From the NCBI GenBank assembly GCA_937921525.1, contig CAKZUM010000021.1, forward strand, positions 1 to 64,000: a stretch of 64,000 nt of DNA. Reading direction: 5' to 3'. The DNA is from an uncultured Saprospiraceae bacterium (GTDB lineage Bacteria; Bacteroidota; Bacteroidia; Chitinophagales; Saprospiraceae). Below the pieces are notes generated by a model. It was not told the origin of the DNA, ran no database searches, and was given only the letters and a program-made list of their open reading frames with translations. Positions 7,988-17,482 of the stretch are shown here, in pieces. Each line of letters opens with the position of its first letter. The stretch's first letter is position 1. Position numbers and translations under genes: made by a program.

Positions 7988-9310
7988 TTAGTTTAAATTT
8001 CGATCATATAGCATGACCTGGTAACCAGAAGGAATAGTTGCACCACTCGTTCTATAGGCTTTTCTGCCTAAACGTAGAGAAAGATTACCCAAGGGATTTC
8101 TGATACCCAGACTACCCGCTTCTCGAAGCCCCTCCCGAATAGCTTCTTGTCCGACATCAATATCAGCTCCTTCTACATAAATACCAGGCATCCCATCTAA
8201 GTCATAGACTTCTAAAGCAGAACGGACGACTCGTTGATTGATATTAATAGAGGATACCTGAATTTTAATTCTATTACTGACCGAACAAATACCGTATAGT
8301 ATTTGGTTTGTTTTAATGAGGTATCCTTTATAGTCCCCTCCTTCAGTAATTCTTAAACGGACCTTATCCCCAGATTTTAATTTTTGAGGTCTATCAATAA
8401 TTGCATAGAGTGGGGTATTGTCAGATTGTTCTTTTAAGTAATTGACATTGATAGGTACAGGGTCTTCCGAATAAGAGACCCTCTTTTTGATTAAGCCTAG
8501 ATCATCTTTAACACCCGTATTGGTATCAAACTGTAGTCTATGGGGTTTAGTTTTTTTATTATTACTGGTACCTCTATTGCCACTAGCATTATAATTAGGT
8601 TCACTATGGTAGTCAGGCTCACCATGAAAAGCAGCATACCGGCGTTCATGATCTTCGAGCCCTTTACGATAGGCAGCCGCTTCCACGTCTAAAGTACTTT
8701 CGTCCAGTGCTTTTCGCCTACGTCGATTATCTGCTTTCGCAGCGGCTAATCGAGCTTTTCGTTGCTTTTCTAAATGCGCATAATTACTAGGTTGCTCTTT
8801 TTCGATATTTGCCAAGGTATATTTGATATCCTCCATCGTTTCCAAAGAATCAGGACGAATAGAAATACGATTGATGGGCTGATCTTCTTGGCTCGCTAAA
8901 TTATTCGTGGCACTAGGATTGATCTGAGGATTAAGATTGGCATCAAAGGTAATTGGTACATCGTCTTTTGTTCCCATACTCTTAGCATAGTCTGACCGCT
9001 CCAAAGTTCGCTTCACTTTTTTCATCAAAAAGTTATCATTCTTATCCGACTTGATTAATTCCTCCTTACTCATCGAAAAGACCTCACTCGCCTTGGTCCG
9101 AGTAGCGATGTAATTAATATCCTTTTGCAAGCCAACAGCGACGGATGCTTCTTGAATCGTCTTTTTTACTTTGGCTGATTGATGCACATAGATATAGACT
9201 GCACCACCCACTAACCAAAGTAAGATGGGGGTCAACCATAATAACTTATTGTCTTTAAAGTTTTTAAAATTAAAATTCTTAAAAACCTCGCTTAGTTTTT
9301 TCTTGTCCAT
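7988..9310 (-). CDS. traM: TraM (VirB10-like) transfer channel protein
   Basis: One membrane segment lies near residues 25-43 (LLWLTPILLWLVGGAVYIYV), followed by a long charged periplasmic linker (about 100-260, including an Arg/Lys-rich coiled stretch) and a C-terminal beta-rich domain of about 150 residues. That is the VirB10 layout and matches conjugative transposon TraM, including the terminal hydrophobic strand (GYQVMLYDRNLN). TraM should span from inner to outer membrane and contact TraN and TraK. It lies 6 bases after traK. Length of 440 is normal for the family. Confidence 0.8.
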   Translation of the reverse strand: MDKKKLSEVFKNFNFKNFKDNKLLWLTPILLWLVGGAVYIYVHQSAKVKKTIQEASVAVGLQKDINYIATRTKASEVFSMSKEELIKSDKNDNFLMKKVKRTLERSDYAKSMGTKDDVPITFDANLNPQINPSATNNLASQEDQPINRISIRPDSLETMEDIKYTLANIEKEQPSNYAHLEKQRKARLAAAKADNRRRRKALDESTLDVEAAAYRKGLEDHERRYAAFHGEPDYHSEPNYNASGNRGTSNNKKTKPHRLQFDTNTGVKDDLGLIKKRVSYSEDPVPINVNYLKEQSDNTPLYAIIDRPQKLKSGDKVRLRITEGGDYKGYLIKTNQILYGICSVSNRIKIQVSSININQRVVRSALEVYDLDGMPGIYVEGADIDVGQEAIREGLREAGSLGIRNPLGNLSLRLGRKAYRTSGATIPSGYQVMLYDRNLN

Positions 9311-9316
9311 AGGGTG

Positions 9317-10042
9317 TTACTTTTGTTCTCTTTCGACAAATCGAAGGCGGTTATTTTTTAAGACCACATAGTTTCCAATGAGTAAGCCATGCGGGTTGAG
9401 ATCGGTCCGAGCTACTTCTCGTAAGTCAAGGGTGGTAACTAAGTTTTTTACTAAGAAACCAACCGAGGTTTGCACGACTTCTTTTCCATATTGGACTGCC
9501 TTATAAGGGTAAATCTTAGTGTTGACTTTTACAGAGTCCAAAGTGTACTTGATTTCGGCACTATTAGAAATCAATTTCTTGTAATAGGCATCCCCCCGTT
9601 TATCTAAAAAAGCCTTTACCGAAGCATCCCCCATTAATAGTACCTCATTGAGGGACTTTTCAATTTCACTAGGATCAGGAGAAATATCATAGAGTAGAGA
9701 ATGAAAAGTCCGAACTTGTGCCTTCACTTCCGCCTCCCTATTTTCATTGGCAGCAATTTGATAAGCGGTCAAGGTATTCCCATAGCCATTGGTAATATAG
9801 ATTTTACCTTTTCCCTTGGAGACCATCGACATGGCAACGACCATTACGGTCACGCCAAATAGAAAGGAGAGGGCTAGGGATAAAATAGCGATCAAACGAG
9901 TTTTCTTAAAAGCAGTATCAATATTCATAAGGCAATCTAATCTTTGTGTGGTAGCAGGGGTATGCTCTGCATCACTTATTATAGGTGTATCTGGTTTAGT
10001 AGTTTTCTTCTTTGGTCTAAAGGATTCCCAAATTTTTTTCAT
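9317..10042 (-). CDS. traK: TraK (VirB8-like) inner-membrane transfer protein
   Basis: A short cytoplasmic lead is followed by one membrane helix near residues 52-73 (LIAILSLALSFLFGVTVMVV) and a periplasmic domain of about 165 residues. Features such as NENREAEVKAQVRTFH and YLNE-type turns in a small alpha/beta domain fit TraK of Bacteroidota elements, the VirB8 counterpart that nucleates the inner-membrane part of the channel. The gene sits between traJ and traM as in CTnDOT. Confidence 0.8.
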   Translation of the reverse strand: MKKIWESFRPKKKTTKPDTPIISDAEHTPATTQRLDCLMNIDTAFKKTRLIAILSLALSFLFGVTVMVVAMSMVSKGKGKIYITNGYGNTLTAYQIAANENREAEVKAQVRTFHSLLYDISPDPSEIEKSLNEVLLMGDASVKAFLDKRGDAYYKKLISNSAEIKYTLDSVKVNTKIYPYKAVQYGKEVVQTSVGFLVKNLVTTLDLREVARTDLNPHGLLIGNYVVLKNNRLRFVEREQK

Positions 10043-10112
10043 CGTCTTTCAAATTTATAGGTGTATAAGATTTACGTCTCACTTGTCATTATCAATTTTC
10101 AATTTTTAATTT

Positions 10113-11102
10113 TCACCTCTTATATAAGGTGTCCTTCGCAATCGCCCTTCCTGCACTAGCCACCCCTCTAGTAGCAGCAGTTGTTAATAAAGCGCCTGCT
10201 CGACCCATCCCAGAACCTGAAATAACCCAACTAGCCACAATAGGAATAGTGAGATACCCAGCGATCAGTACGAGTAAGAAGATCCAAGACCAAGTGGTTA
10301 GAATGACAGAATTGACCGAATCTTCTAAACCAAGCCCTCTAGTCCAAAAGCCGCCATTCTCCACAATGACTCGCCAAATTCGCACCGCCATTGCTTCAAA
10401 AATATTCCCAATGCCGAGCCATAGATGAACGCTGAGATAGCGACCTAACCAGCGCATATAATTAGATTCAAAGCCTGGGAACATACTTATACCAATAACT
10501 AGAGGACCACAGATATATAAGACGACCAGAATAAAAACTCGTAAAGCATTAATAATAATGAGGATCGCATGGGAGAGTCGAAAGAGAATTTCTTCAATAA
10601 AGCGCATTAATGCATAGTAGAATTTTTCCCCAACCCATTTAAAGACATTTAGACTTCCAGAAACGGCATCCGTTAATTCATCCACCAAACTCGCTTCCTC
10701 TTCTCCTTCCTCTGCATGAATATCTTCGATCCCTAGTAAGTTATCATCATTGTCTGTTTCCGGATCTAAATCTCTAGTTTTTAAAATATCTGTTACTCGA
10801 TATTCATCCGTAATCATTGCTTGACCTAGAGAAGTATTAACGGCCATGGCTATACCATCAATAACCAACATAAACTGTGGATAGAGCATTAGCACTAAAG
10901 CCAAGACAAAAGGACGCAAGACTTTTAGACTAAATAAATCTCCTCCACCAAGCATGGCATTATAAGCTAGCAATGCAGTATATAATAAAGCACCAATAGC
11001 GCCTATGGCTCGACCAACAATGACGACATCTGCTGCAATTAGAATCAAATCATTGCGAATGATCTCTAGTACTATTTGAATATTAAAAAAGCCATCTTCC
11101 AT
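10113..11102 (-). CDS. traJ: TraJ (VirB6-like) polytopic transfer protein
   Basis: The 329-residue protein has several membrane segments near 18-50, 62-85, 160-215, 225-245 and 268-300. A central acidic loop (about 100-145, rich in Asp and Glu) lies between them. The glycine-rich C-terminal helices (VASWVISGSGMGRAGALL) are typical of TraJ/VirB6 proteins, which line the inner-membrane DNA passage. It follows the five VirB5-like genes and precedes traK, the expected position. Confidence 0.8.
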   Translation of the reverse strand: MEDGFFNIQIVLEIIRNDLILIAADVVIVGRAIGAIGALLYTALLAYNAMLGGGDLFSLKVLRPFVLALVLMLYPQFMLVIDGIAMAVNTSLGQAMITDEYRVTDILKTRDLDPETDNDDNLLGIEDIHAEEGEEEASLVDELTDAVSGSLNVFKWVGEKFYYALMRFIEEILFRLSHAILIIINALRVFILVVLYICGPLVIGISMFPGFESNYMRWLGRYLSVHLWLGIGNIFEAMAVRIWRVIVENGGFWTRGLGLEDSVNSVILTTWSWIFLLVLIAGYLTIPIVASWVISGSGMGRAGALLTTAATRGVASAGRAIAKDTLYKR

Positions 11103-11181
11103 GTGAGGTGATTGTTTAATTGTTCAATTGCCTGATTGCTTGATTGTCAATCAAGCAATCGAATAATCCGACCATCTTTTC

Positions 11182-11790
11182 CTATTCAAAAAGATTCGTA
11201 AATACTTCTAATTCTTTTTGCTGTCTTTTAATTGCATAGAGGTGTCTATTGGTTCGACGCACTGTGGCATACATGGAGCGCTTAATCCGTTTGGCTTCTT
11301 TCAAAGAATGCTTAATTAATTCAATTCGTCCCTTGTCATCAATGATCCCTTTGTTTTGTTGAGTCGCTAAATCGAATAATTCAAAAACCTGTTGCGCTTC
11401 CAAGAATAATTGTCCCAAAATCCAACGGTACTTCCACTTATCTGTAAAATCCTCCGCAGCATCTAATCTTTCTAAAGAGCGCATGTATAGTTTAATAATA
11501 TCCTTTTCTACTTCAATTAGTTCTTTGGTCATCTTTAGATTCTTCACGACCGCAGAGACTATATCACTAGCGACCTTAAAGAATTCTTGCACCTTTGAAA
11601 TCTTTTCAATAAAACCATTTTCTAATAAGGCTTTGATACCAGTAGACACAGATGCAGAGTAGGCTTCTGTGGCACTAGTCTTCGTATGCTCTGAATCTAT
11701 GACAACAGTTACTTGTGCTAGAGTTCTAGATGAAGTAGCCACACAAAGAAAAAGTATCAGTAATAGTATCAATAGGATTCGCTGTATCAT
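11182..11790 (-). CDS. VirB5/TraI-like secreted protein, paralogue 5
   Basis: The last of five tandem paralogues, 202 residues. A signal peptide ends near TLAQ. The mature part is almost entirely helical and shares the family pattern: KVQEFF, VVKNL, a hydrophobic helix with a KWK motif, DDKGRI, and a basic C-terminal helix with RRTNRHLYAIKR ending in EVFTNLFE. The layout resembles TraI (DUF4141) of CTnDOT, the VirB5-type protein between TraG and TraJ. It carries no calcium-type insert and reads LDAAEDFTDKWKYR at that point. Confidence 0.6.
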   Translation of the reverse strand: MIQRILLILLLILFLCVATSSRTLAQVTVVIDSEHTKTSATEAYSASVSTGIKALLENGFIEKISKVQEFFKVASDIVSAVVKNLKMTKELIEVEKDIIKLYMRSLERLDAAEDFTDKWKYRWILGQLFLEAQQVFELFDLATQQNKGIIDDKGRIELIKHSLKEAKRIKRSMYATVRRTNRHLYAIKRQQKELEVFTNLFE

Positions 11791-11826
11791 AGATTAATTG
11801 ATTTACAGATATATGATCCAAAAGAC

Positions 11827-12486
11827 TTAACCAAATAGGTTATCAAAAACCTCTGCCTCTTTTTCTAACCTTCTATATTGATAAATCTCTCGATTGATTC
11901 GACGCAGTTGTAAGCGCATCGCACTTTTAATTTTCAATAAACCTCGATGTGTTTCTATTAGAAATTGAACCCTGCCACTATCGTCCAATGTCAAGGCATC
12001 CTCTTCAATCAATTGATTGAATAATTCAAAAGCTCCTGTTGCTTCTGTACTCAATGCTAATAGTATTTGTGCATGTTTCCATTTATCCAGAAAATCTAAA
12101 TCATCTACGCCATCCACATCGGTATCCACTGGCGTATTCAAAACCGCAATAGATTGAGCATAGAGCTGAAGAATATCTTGATGGGTATCAATAATTCGTT
12201 CCACCGTCCTCATATTCTGAATAACTGCCTTAACCGCAGTATGTGCTTTTTGAAAAAATCGCTGGACATTTCTAAAAGTCTTTACTAATGGTTCCGCCGT
12301 TTGCTTAATAAATTGAGACGCCTGCTGCACTACACTAGTGGTCCTACTTAACCAGCGACCTAAATAATCTGCAGTAGGCACTTGGGAAGTGGCCAGAGAG
12401 ATCGGCACTAGTTGAAAGAGTAGCATCAAACAAAGGGAACGTATTAAGCTTCTAGTAAATAGACTCATTATAGTAAGTAGACTCAT
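11827..12486 (-). CDS. VirB5/TraI-like secreted protein, paralogue 4
   Basis: The paralogue has a signal peptide (an internal Met7 start is possible) and the shared helical body. In front of DFLDKWKHAQILL it has the insert DTDVDGVDDLD, an Asp-rich loop of the thrombospondin-type-3 style that usually binds calcium. The C-terminus RRINREIYQYRRLEKEAEVF is nearly identical in pattern to the neighbours. It probably forms or caps the pilus-like part of the mating apparatus, by analogy to VirB5. Confidence 0.6.
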   Translation of the reverse strand: MSLLTIMSLFTRSLIRSLCLMLLFQLVPISLATSQVPTADYLGRWLSRTTSVVQQASQFIKQTAEPLVKTFRNVQRFFQKAHTAVKAVIQNMRTVERIIDTHQDILQLYAQSIAVLNTPVDTDVDGVDDLDFLDKWKHAQILLALSTEATGAFELFNQLIEEDALTLDDSGRVQFLIETHRGLLKIKSAMRLQLRRINREIYQYRRLEKEAEVFDNLFG

Positions 12487-12491
12487 TATTA

Positions 12492-13136
12492 TTAATTTTC
12501 AAAGAAAGCCTCGAAAGTTTGAATCTCTCGATCTAACTTTCGATACTGATAAATTTCCTTATTGATTCTTCGTAATTGTAAACGCATAGCCGCTTTAATC
12601 TTCCGCATATCCCGATACGTTTTCTCAATGAGCATAATGCGCCCTTTATCATTAATGGTCATGGCATCATCTTCGATAAGGGTTTCAAATAATTCAAAGA
12701 CACTGGCGGACTCTTTCACTAGTGCTAAGAGTATTTGTGCATGTTTCCATTTGTCCAAGAAATCATTGTCTTGATCTTCATTCAATGCGCTTAGAGACCG
12801 ATCATAGAGTTCTACAATATCGCGTTCCAGTTCTACAATCTTTTTGACCATCCTCATATTTTGAATAGCCCCATTGACAATGGTACTGGCTTTTCTAAAA
12901 AAATCCTGTACATCTTTAATGGTTTCCTGTAGCGGTTTTTCTCTTTCTAACAAGAATAGATGTGTTCCCTCCACAACACTATTAGTAGTATTGGGAGCTA
13001 ATAGTCCATTATCCATGACTGCACCAACTGGAATCTGTGTGAAGCCAGACACGCTGATTACTAGATAGAAGAGTAGGGTAGTGCCTCTTCTTCCAAGAGG
13101 ATTTATCTGTTTACTAAATGTAGATTTACTCTTCAT
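12492..13136 (-). CDS. VirB5/TraI-like secreted protein, paralogue 3
   Basis: The start at Met7 (13136, MKSKSTFSK) is preferred; the longest frame begins at 13154 and overlaps the previous gene by 29 bases. A hydrophobic signal segment (TTLLFYLVISVSGFTQ) precedes the helical family body with VVNGAIQNMRMVKKI-like, DNDFLDKWKHAQILL, NDKGRI and RRINKEIYQYRKL segments. The Asp-rich insert of paralogues 1 and 4 is reduced to a short EDQDND. The sequence is closest to paralogue 4, which suggests recent duplication. Confidence 0.6.
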   Translation of the reverse strand: MKSKSTFSKQINPLGRRGTTLLFYLVISVSGFTQIPVGAVMDNGLLAPNTTNSVVEGTHLFLLEREKPLQETIKDVQDFFRKASTIVNGAIQNMRMVKKIVELERDIVELYDRSLSALNEDQDNDFLDKWKHAQILLALVKESASVFELFETLIEDDAMTINDKGRIMLIEKTYRDMRKIKAAMRLQLRRINKEIYQYRKLDREIQTFEAFFEN

Positions 13137-13740
13137 CCCCAAACAATCTATCAAAGACCTCCAATTCCTTTTTAGTCCTTTGAATTTCTGAAAACTCTTT
13201 ATTGATTCGTCTTACTGCCACACGCAAAGAGGTATACACTTTTCTAGCCTTTTTTAGACTATCTCTAACTAGGATGATTCGATTCTCATCATCCATTGTA
13301 CCCTGTTCCTGTATGGCAATATTGAATACATTAAAGAGATCGAGTGATTCCTTATAAACTTCATAGAGGATGATCCGATGTTTCCATTTTTCTTCAAAGC
13401 TTTCTGCTTGATCTAATTTCTGAATACTACTGCTAAATAGTTTATTGATCTTATTCTCCATTGCGATCAGATCATTGACCATTCCTAAGTTTTTCACGAC
13501 TATATTCACCTTCTGACTTGCCTGCTGAAAAAACTGCTGTACCTTAGATATTCGATCTTTCCAAGGAAGAATATCTTCTCGAATCGCCCTAGAAGCATTA
13601 GCGACTACTTTAGCAATTGCACCAATTGCATTATTGGCTACATCAATAACAGGAGAGGCAAGTATCTGTGCATTGGTGTTCGGCGCATACGCCACATTGA
13701 AAAACAAAATAAGTGCTGTTAAAAGGCATAGTCTTTTCAT
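13126..13740 (-). CDS. VirB5/TraI-like secreted protein, paralogue 2
   Basis: The protein has a signal peptide ending near NTNAQ and a helical mature part with KVQQFFQQAS, VVKNLGMV, FEEKWKHRIILYEV, DDENRI and RRINKEFSEIQR, ending DRLFGDEE. There is no Asp-rich insert. It overlaps the following paralogue's start by about 11 bases, and 11 bases separate it from paralogue 1, so the group is translated as one unit. Paralogues 2 and 5 form one sub-type (FEVF/ALD without insert); 1, 3 and 4 form another. Confidence 0.6.
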   Translation of the reverse strand: MKRLCLLTALILFFNVAYAPNTNAQILASPVIDVANNAIGAIAKVVANASRAIREDILPWKDRISKVQQFFQQASQKVNIVVKNLGMVNDLIAMENKINKLFSSSIQKLDQAESFEEKWKHRIILYEVYKESLDLFNVFNIAIQEQGTMDDENRIILVRDSLKKARKVYTSLRVAVRRINKEFSEIQRTKKELEVFDRLFGDEE

Positions 13741-13751
13741 CTAATCAATTT

Positions 13752-14393
13752 TTAAGAGCCAAAGAATTCGTCAAATATTTCCAGTTCTTTTCTAACTCGG
13801 CGATATTCATAAATCTCCCGATTGATTCTTCGTATTTGGGTCTTAATAGCCGACTTAATTTTAAAGCTATCATTATAGGCATCCTTGATTATGGTTAATC
13901 GACCTCGATCATCCATAATCATCGCATCCTCCTCGATTACATTTTTGAAAAGCTCAAAGACCCCATCTGCTTCCGCTGCAATTCCTAAGAGAATTTGTAT
14001 ATGCTTCCATTTATCTAAAAAATCTAGATCATCAATACCATCGCCATCTTCATCCAAAGGCTCGTTTAGTCGATTAATAGATTGGCTGACTAAGCGAGCT
14101 ATATCTTTTTCTTGTTCAATTAGCGCTTTTACCAGCTGTATATTTTTCACTACACCACTAACAATCGTAGAAGCCTTAGACATAAATTCCTGGAGCTCCT
14201 TGATGTTTTCCACCGCTAGAACTACTCGCTGATTAATAACCAAAGAAGCCTTTTGTACATCTTCTAAAATTTTACTCCACCCATTATGCTTTTTATCCCT
14301 TACAGGCACCTGCCCAGAAATAGTCGACAATGCCAGGAAAGAAAGCAACAGCAGAAATAGCAATCTTCTAATAGTGTTTATTTCAAAAAACAT
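13752..14393 (-). CDS. VirB5/TraI-like secreted protein, paralogue 1
   Basis: The first of five tandem copies, 213 residues. A signal peptide ends near STISGQ. The body has KELQEFMSKAS, GVVKNIQLVKALIEQEKDI and then the insert DEDGDGIDDLD ahead of DFLDKWKHIQILL, a near-perfect thrombospondin-type-3 calcium loop. The end is DDRGRL followed by RRINREIYEYRRVRKELEIF. The genomic place between VirB4-like TraG and VirB6-like TraJ is that of TraI (VirB5 position). Function as a pilus-tip or adhesin component is inference. Confidence 0.6.
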   Translation of the reverse strand: MFFEINTIRRLLFLLLLSFLALSTISGQVPVRDKKHNGWSKILEDVQKASLVINQRVVLAVENIKELQEFMSKASTIVSGVVKNIQLVKALIEQEKDIARLVSQSINRLNEPLDEDGDGIDDLDFLDKWKHIQILLGIAAEADGVFELFKNVIEEDAMIMDDRGRLTIIKDAYNDSFKIKSAIKTQIRRINREIYEYRRVRKELEIFDEFFGS

Positions 14394-14449
14394 AGTTTTC
14401 CAGTTAAGCGTTTTACCTATTACTTTTTACTTCTTACCTATTACTTAGA

Positions 14450-15013
14450 TTAGGCACTAGACTCAATCCCCTTAAACACAATCGCCTTATAATTTTTATC
14501 ATTGCTAATTAGCGCATTTTGTACCTGCTCCTTGATATAGCGAATAAATTCTTGGGTATCTTTTGGTTTGACAGATGGATTCTCGCCTCGCAACACCTGA
14601 TGCACTCGAATAATCCCAATACCCACTACCGCCAAATCAATTTTAAATTTAGCATACTGGATTTGTCGCAAGAAAAAGGCTTTCTCCTGTCCAACATCAA
14701 ATACCGTTTCTAATTCTTCTTTAAAAGAGGATTGGTCTACTGGTTTTACCTCACTTATTAGATCTAGCCGAATCTCTTCATTGGTTTGAGCGAAATCTTT
14801 ACTAGCCTGTGTAAATTCCTGATAACTCGTATGGACCTCTTGAAAAGGCGTAGTCGTTTTCGTTTTCATCGCCTCCAAGTTTTCTAAGAGCGCATCTATA
14901 CCTTTTTCCTCAGCCTGGGCTATGGTCGCTTCTGTACGTTGCTGCTGACAAGCAAAGAACACACTATAAATAAGACATAGCACTGCCAGTATCCTTATGG
15001 GTAATTTCTTCAT
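14450..15013 (-). CDS. transfer-operon lipoprotein of unknown function
   Basis: A lipoprotein signal is visible: hydrophobic stretch ILAVLCLIYSVFFAC with Cys22 as the likely acylated residue. The mature part (about 165 residues) is helical and rich in Gln, Glu and Lys. It lies between traG and the VirB5-like array. A VirB7-like stabilising lipoprotein or a surface/entry-exclusion lipoprotein are both possible; neither is shown by motif. Confidence 0.6.
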   Translation of the reverse strand: MKKLPIRILAVLCLIYSVFFACQQQRTEATIAQAEEKGIDALLENLEAMKTKTTTPFQEVHTSYQEFTQASKDFAQTNEEIRLDLISEVKPVDQSSFKEELETVFDVGQEKAFFLRQIQYAKFKIDLAVVGIGIIRVHQVLRGENPSVKPKDTQEFIRYIKEQVQNALISNDKNYKAIVFKGIESSA

Positions 15014-15083
15014 AATGATCTATTTTTTTGAAATGATAATCGTATTAATTGAGTGGTATCGAGTCGTCTAAGACTCTTAGTCT

Positions 15084-17477
15084 TTAGTCGTCTAAGTACT
15101 TAATAATCGCATACTCTAGATCTCCTGTTTCCTCCGCTATCGCATCTATTTCCACACTATCCGCAGCTTCTGTTGTAAACATGGCTGCTTCTTGTGGAGA
15201 GACTAAAACAGAATATACTTTCCCTGCACTCCCAAATCGAATATAGACATCTTTAAACCGCTCTCCAGTTCGAGGCACTTTATTAATGCTCATGACCTTT
15301 TTAGTCTCACTGGCTTGTAGTCCCAATAATTTAGCTAGTTCCTCAAAACGAGTCTGGTACTTGGTTTGATCGAGTAGTATTTGTATATCCGCATTATTTA
15401 AGATCGTATTCTTAACAAAAGGATTACCGACAATATCTTCTAGTTCTTGAGTGATAATACCAACAGCACCGTTGAACTTCCGCACCGTCTTATACAAATA
15501 TTTTAAAAAGTTCGCCATCCCTGTATTAGAAATAGCAGACCAAGCCTCTTCAATCAAAATGATCTTACGTACCTTTTTATGCTTCCTCATCTTGGCAATG
15601 AAGGCTTCCATAATAACCAAAGCTACCACAGGAAAGATCACCGAGTGATCTTTAATCTCGTCTAATTCAAATACACAGAAAGGTAAATCGGCAATAGAGA
15701 ACTCCTCTTTAGAATTGAGTAGATAATCATACTCGCCACCTTTATAATAAGGCTTCAAGACCATTTTAAAAGAAACGATGTCAAAATACTTTTTCTCATC
15801 CTCTCCGATCATTTGAGAAAATTCTCCTTGTACAAATTCATAAAAGGAATTGAAATTACTAGTCGCTTTCTGTGTTTGAATGTATTTATAGTAGGTCAGA
15901 ATACATTTACTTAAAATTGTGTATTCCTCTTTACTGGCTTCCTTACTTTCTCCTTTCCATAGGGTAAAGATCAAGGTCTTTAAAGATTCTTGCTCTTCGA
16001 GATTCTTAGATTCATTGGGTGCAACATAGAATGGGTTAAACGCCATTTTTGATTTAGCGGTATACTCAAAGTATTTACCATTCATGTAATTACAGAGCCG
16101 GCGATAAGAACCACCTACATCTATAATGGTAATATGGTATTGCTGCTCTAGTAACTGGCGCACCATATTATTAACAAAAAAGGATTTTCCAGAACCAGAA
16201 GGTCCTAATACAAACATATTTCGATTCGTGATTAAGCCCTTTTTCATGGGTAGATCCCACATATCAATCGTGATCGGAATTCCATAATCTCTTTCACTGA
16301 GTTTAATTCCATCAATTCCGGAATTTTTAGGATTAGTCTCAATCGGTATATACATCGTCGCTGTTTCTGAAAACTGGATTTGAAATTCACTTAAAGGGAT
16401 ATCTCCAGCATTCCCAGGGGTACAACCCCAAAAGACAGTGGCACAGTTAAAATTCCGTTGGGCAAAGCAATCCATTTTAGCCAGCGCATTATTCAACTCG
16501 TTTTCTGCTTTTTCTAATGCTTTCCCTTTACCCCAAAGCATTACATTCTGACTGACATAGACCGGATCTTTTCCATCCCGCAGTTGCACTGATAGGAATT
16601 CATCAAATTCATCTACTGCTTTTTCATTCTCTCGACTCTTAAAAGTCATAGACTTTAATTTCTCTCTACGCCGAGATAAGTCTTTTCCCATCTTATTGGG
16701 ATCATGTTTAACAATAATCGTGTTCACAATATGAGGGTAGGTAAAACCAATCCCAATAGAGTAGGAGTAGGACCGATCAAAGAAATCATCAATATTATTT
16801 TGACTATCTACTTCCAAAGGCATATCTACATCAGGCGCAATAGTATTATAAAGTACTACTTCATCGTCTCCAATTTTAATATGATCCTTTTCGACAAACA
16901 AATCTTTTAGGATGCGCTGATTACCGAGATTATAATATTCATTTAATAAGGTAACGAGTTGCCTGCCTTCCAACTGCTGAACGCCCAAGCCATTTCCATT
17001 AATAATGGTACTAGAAAGAATATGCTGAATTTTACGAACGACATTACTAAATTCAGGAATCCCATCTAATATATCCCGTTTGATGAGTCGACCCGTAACG
17101 AAGCTAGTCATCAAGTTAGAAACAAAGGTATCTGCAATAGGGACTTTGGTAATAATGATGTACGTCCGATGATTCAAAAATGGTCTGCCTTGAAAAACAG
17201 ATTCATAGGCATTGGATAGGAAAGTAGTACCTTGTTCCCCTCGATCATAATGCTTAGTAATAAAGTAATCTTGCTTGTGAAAGACATAGCCTTTTGGGAG
17301 TGCCTTAATGATTCTACTGAATAGTTCATACATGCCTTCCAATTGTTCTTCAGATAGACTATAGGCTTCTGGCATGTTTAATTCTAGCACCACAGAAATA
17401 GCCTGTGTCTTACTAATGGCAAAACCATTTTCTATTTTCCAAATAGGAATTCGTTCACTTAAATTGATGGTTCTCAT
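15084..17477 (-). CDS. traG: TraG, VirB4-family conjugation ATPase
   Basis: At 797 residues it has the standard TraG length. The P-loop GPSGSGKSF lies near residues 424-432, and the Walker B region KIILIEEAWSA with a downstream GIITQELEDI lies near 640-680. The N-terminal domain of about 400 residues is of the VirB4/CagE type. This is the cytoplasmic ATPase that energises assembly of the type IV channel and pilus. It begins 5 bases after traF ends and is the best-conserved gene of the operon. Confidence 0.92.
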   Translation of the reverse strand: MRTINLSERIPIWKIENGFAISKTQAISVVLELNMPEAYSLSEEQLEGMYELFSRIIKALPKGYVFHKQDYFITKHYDRGEQGTTFLSNAYESVFQGRPFLNHRTYIIITKVPIADTFVSNLMTSFVTGRLIKRDILDGIPEFSNVVRKIQHILSSTIINGNGLGVQQLEGRQLVTLLNEYYNLGNQRILKDLFVEKDHIKIGDDEVVLYNTIAPDVDMPLEVDSQNNIDDFFDRSYSYSIGIGFTYPHIVNTIIVKHDPNKMGKDLSRRREKLKSMTFKSRENEKAVDEFDEFLSVQLRDGKDPVYVSQNVMLWGKGKALEKAENELNNALAKMDCFAQRNFNCATVFWGCTPGNAGDIPLSEFQIQFSETATMYIPIETNPKNSGIDGIKLSERDYGIPITIDMWDLPMKKGLITNRNMFVLGPSGSGKSFFVNNMVRQLLEQQYHITIIDVGGSYRRLCNYMNGKYFEYTAKSKMAFNPFYVAPNESKNLEEQESLKTLIFTLWKGESKEASKEEYTILSKCILTYYKYIQTQKATSNFNSFYEFVQGEFSQMIGEDEKKYFDIVSFKMVLKPYYKGGEYDYLLNSKEEFSIADLPFCVFELDEIKDHSVIFPVVALVIMEAFIAKMRKHKKVRKIILIEEAWSAISNTGMANFLKYLYKTVRKFNGAVGIITQELEDIVGNPFVKNTILNNADIQILLDQTKYQTRFEELAKLLGLQASETKKVMSINKVPRTGERFKDVYIRFGSAGKVYSVLVSPQEAAMFTTEAADSVEIDAIAEETGDLEYAIIKYLDD

Positions 17478-17482
17478 ATTGG

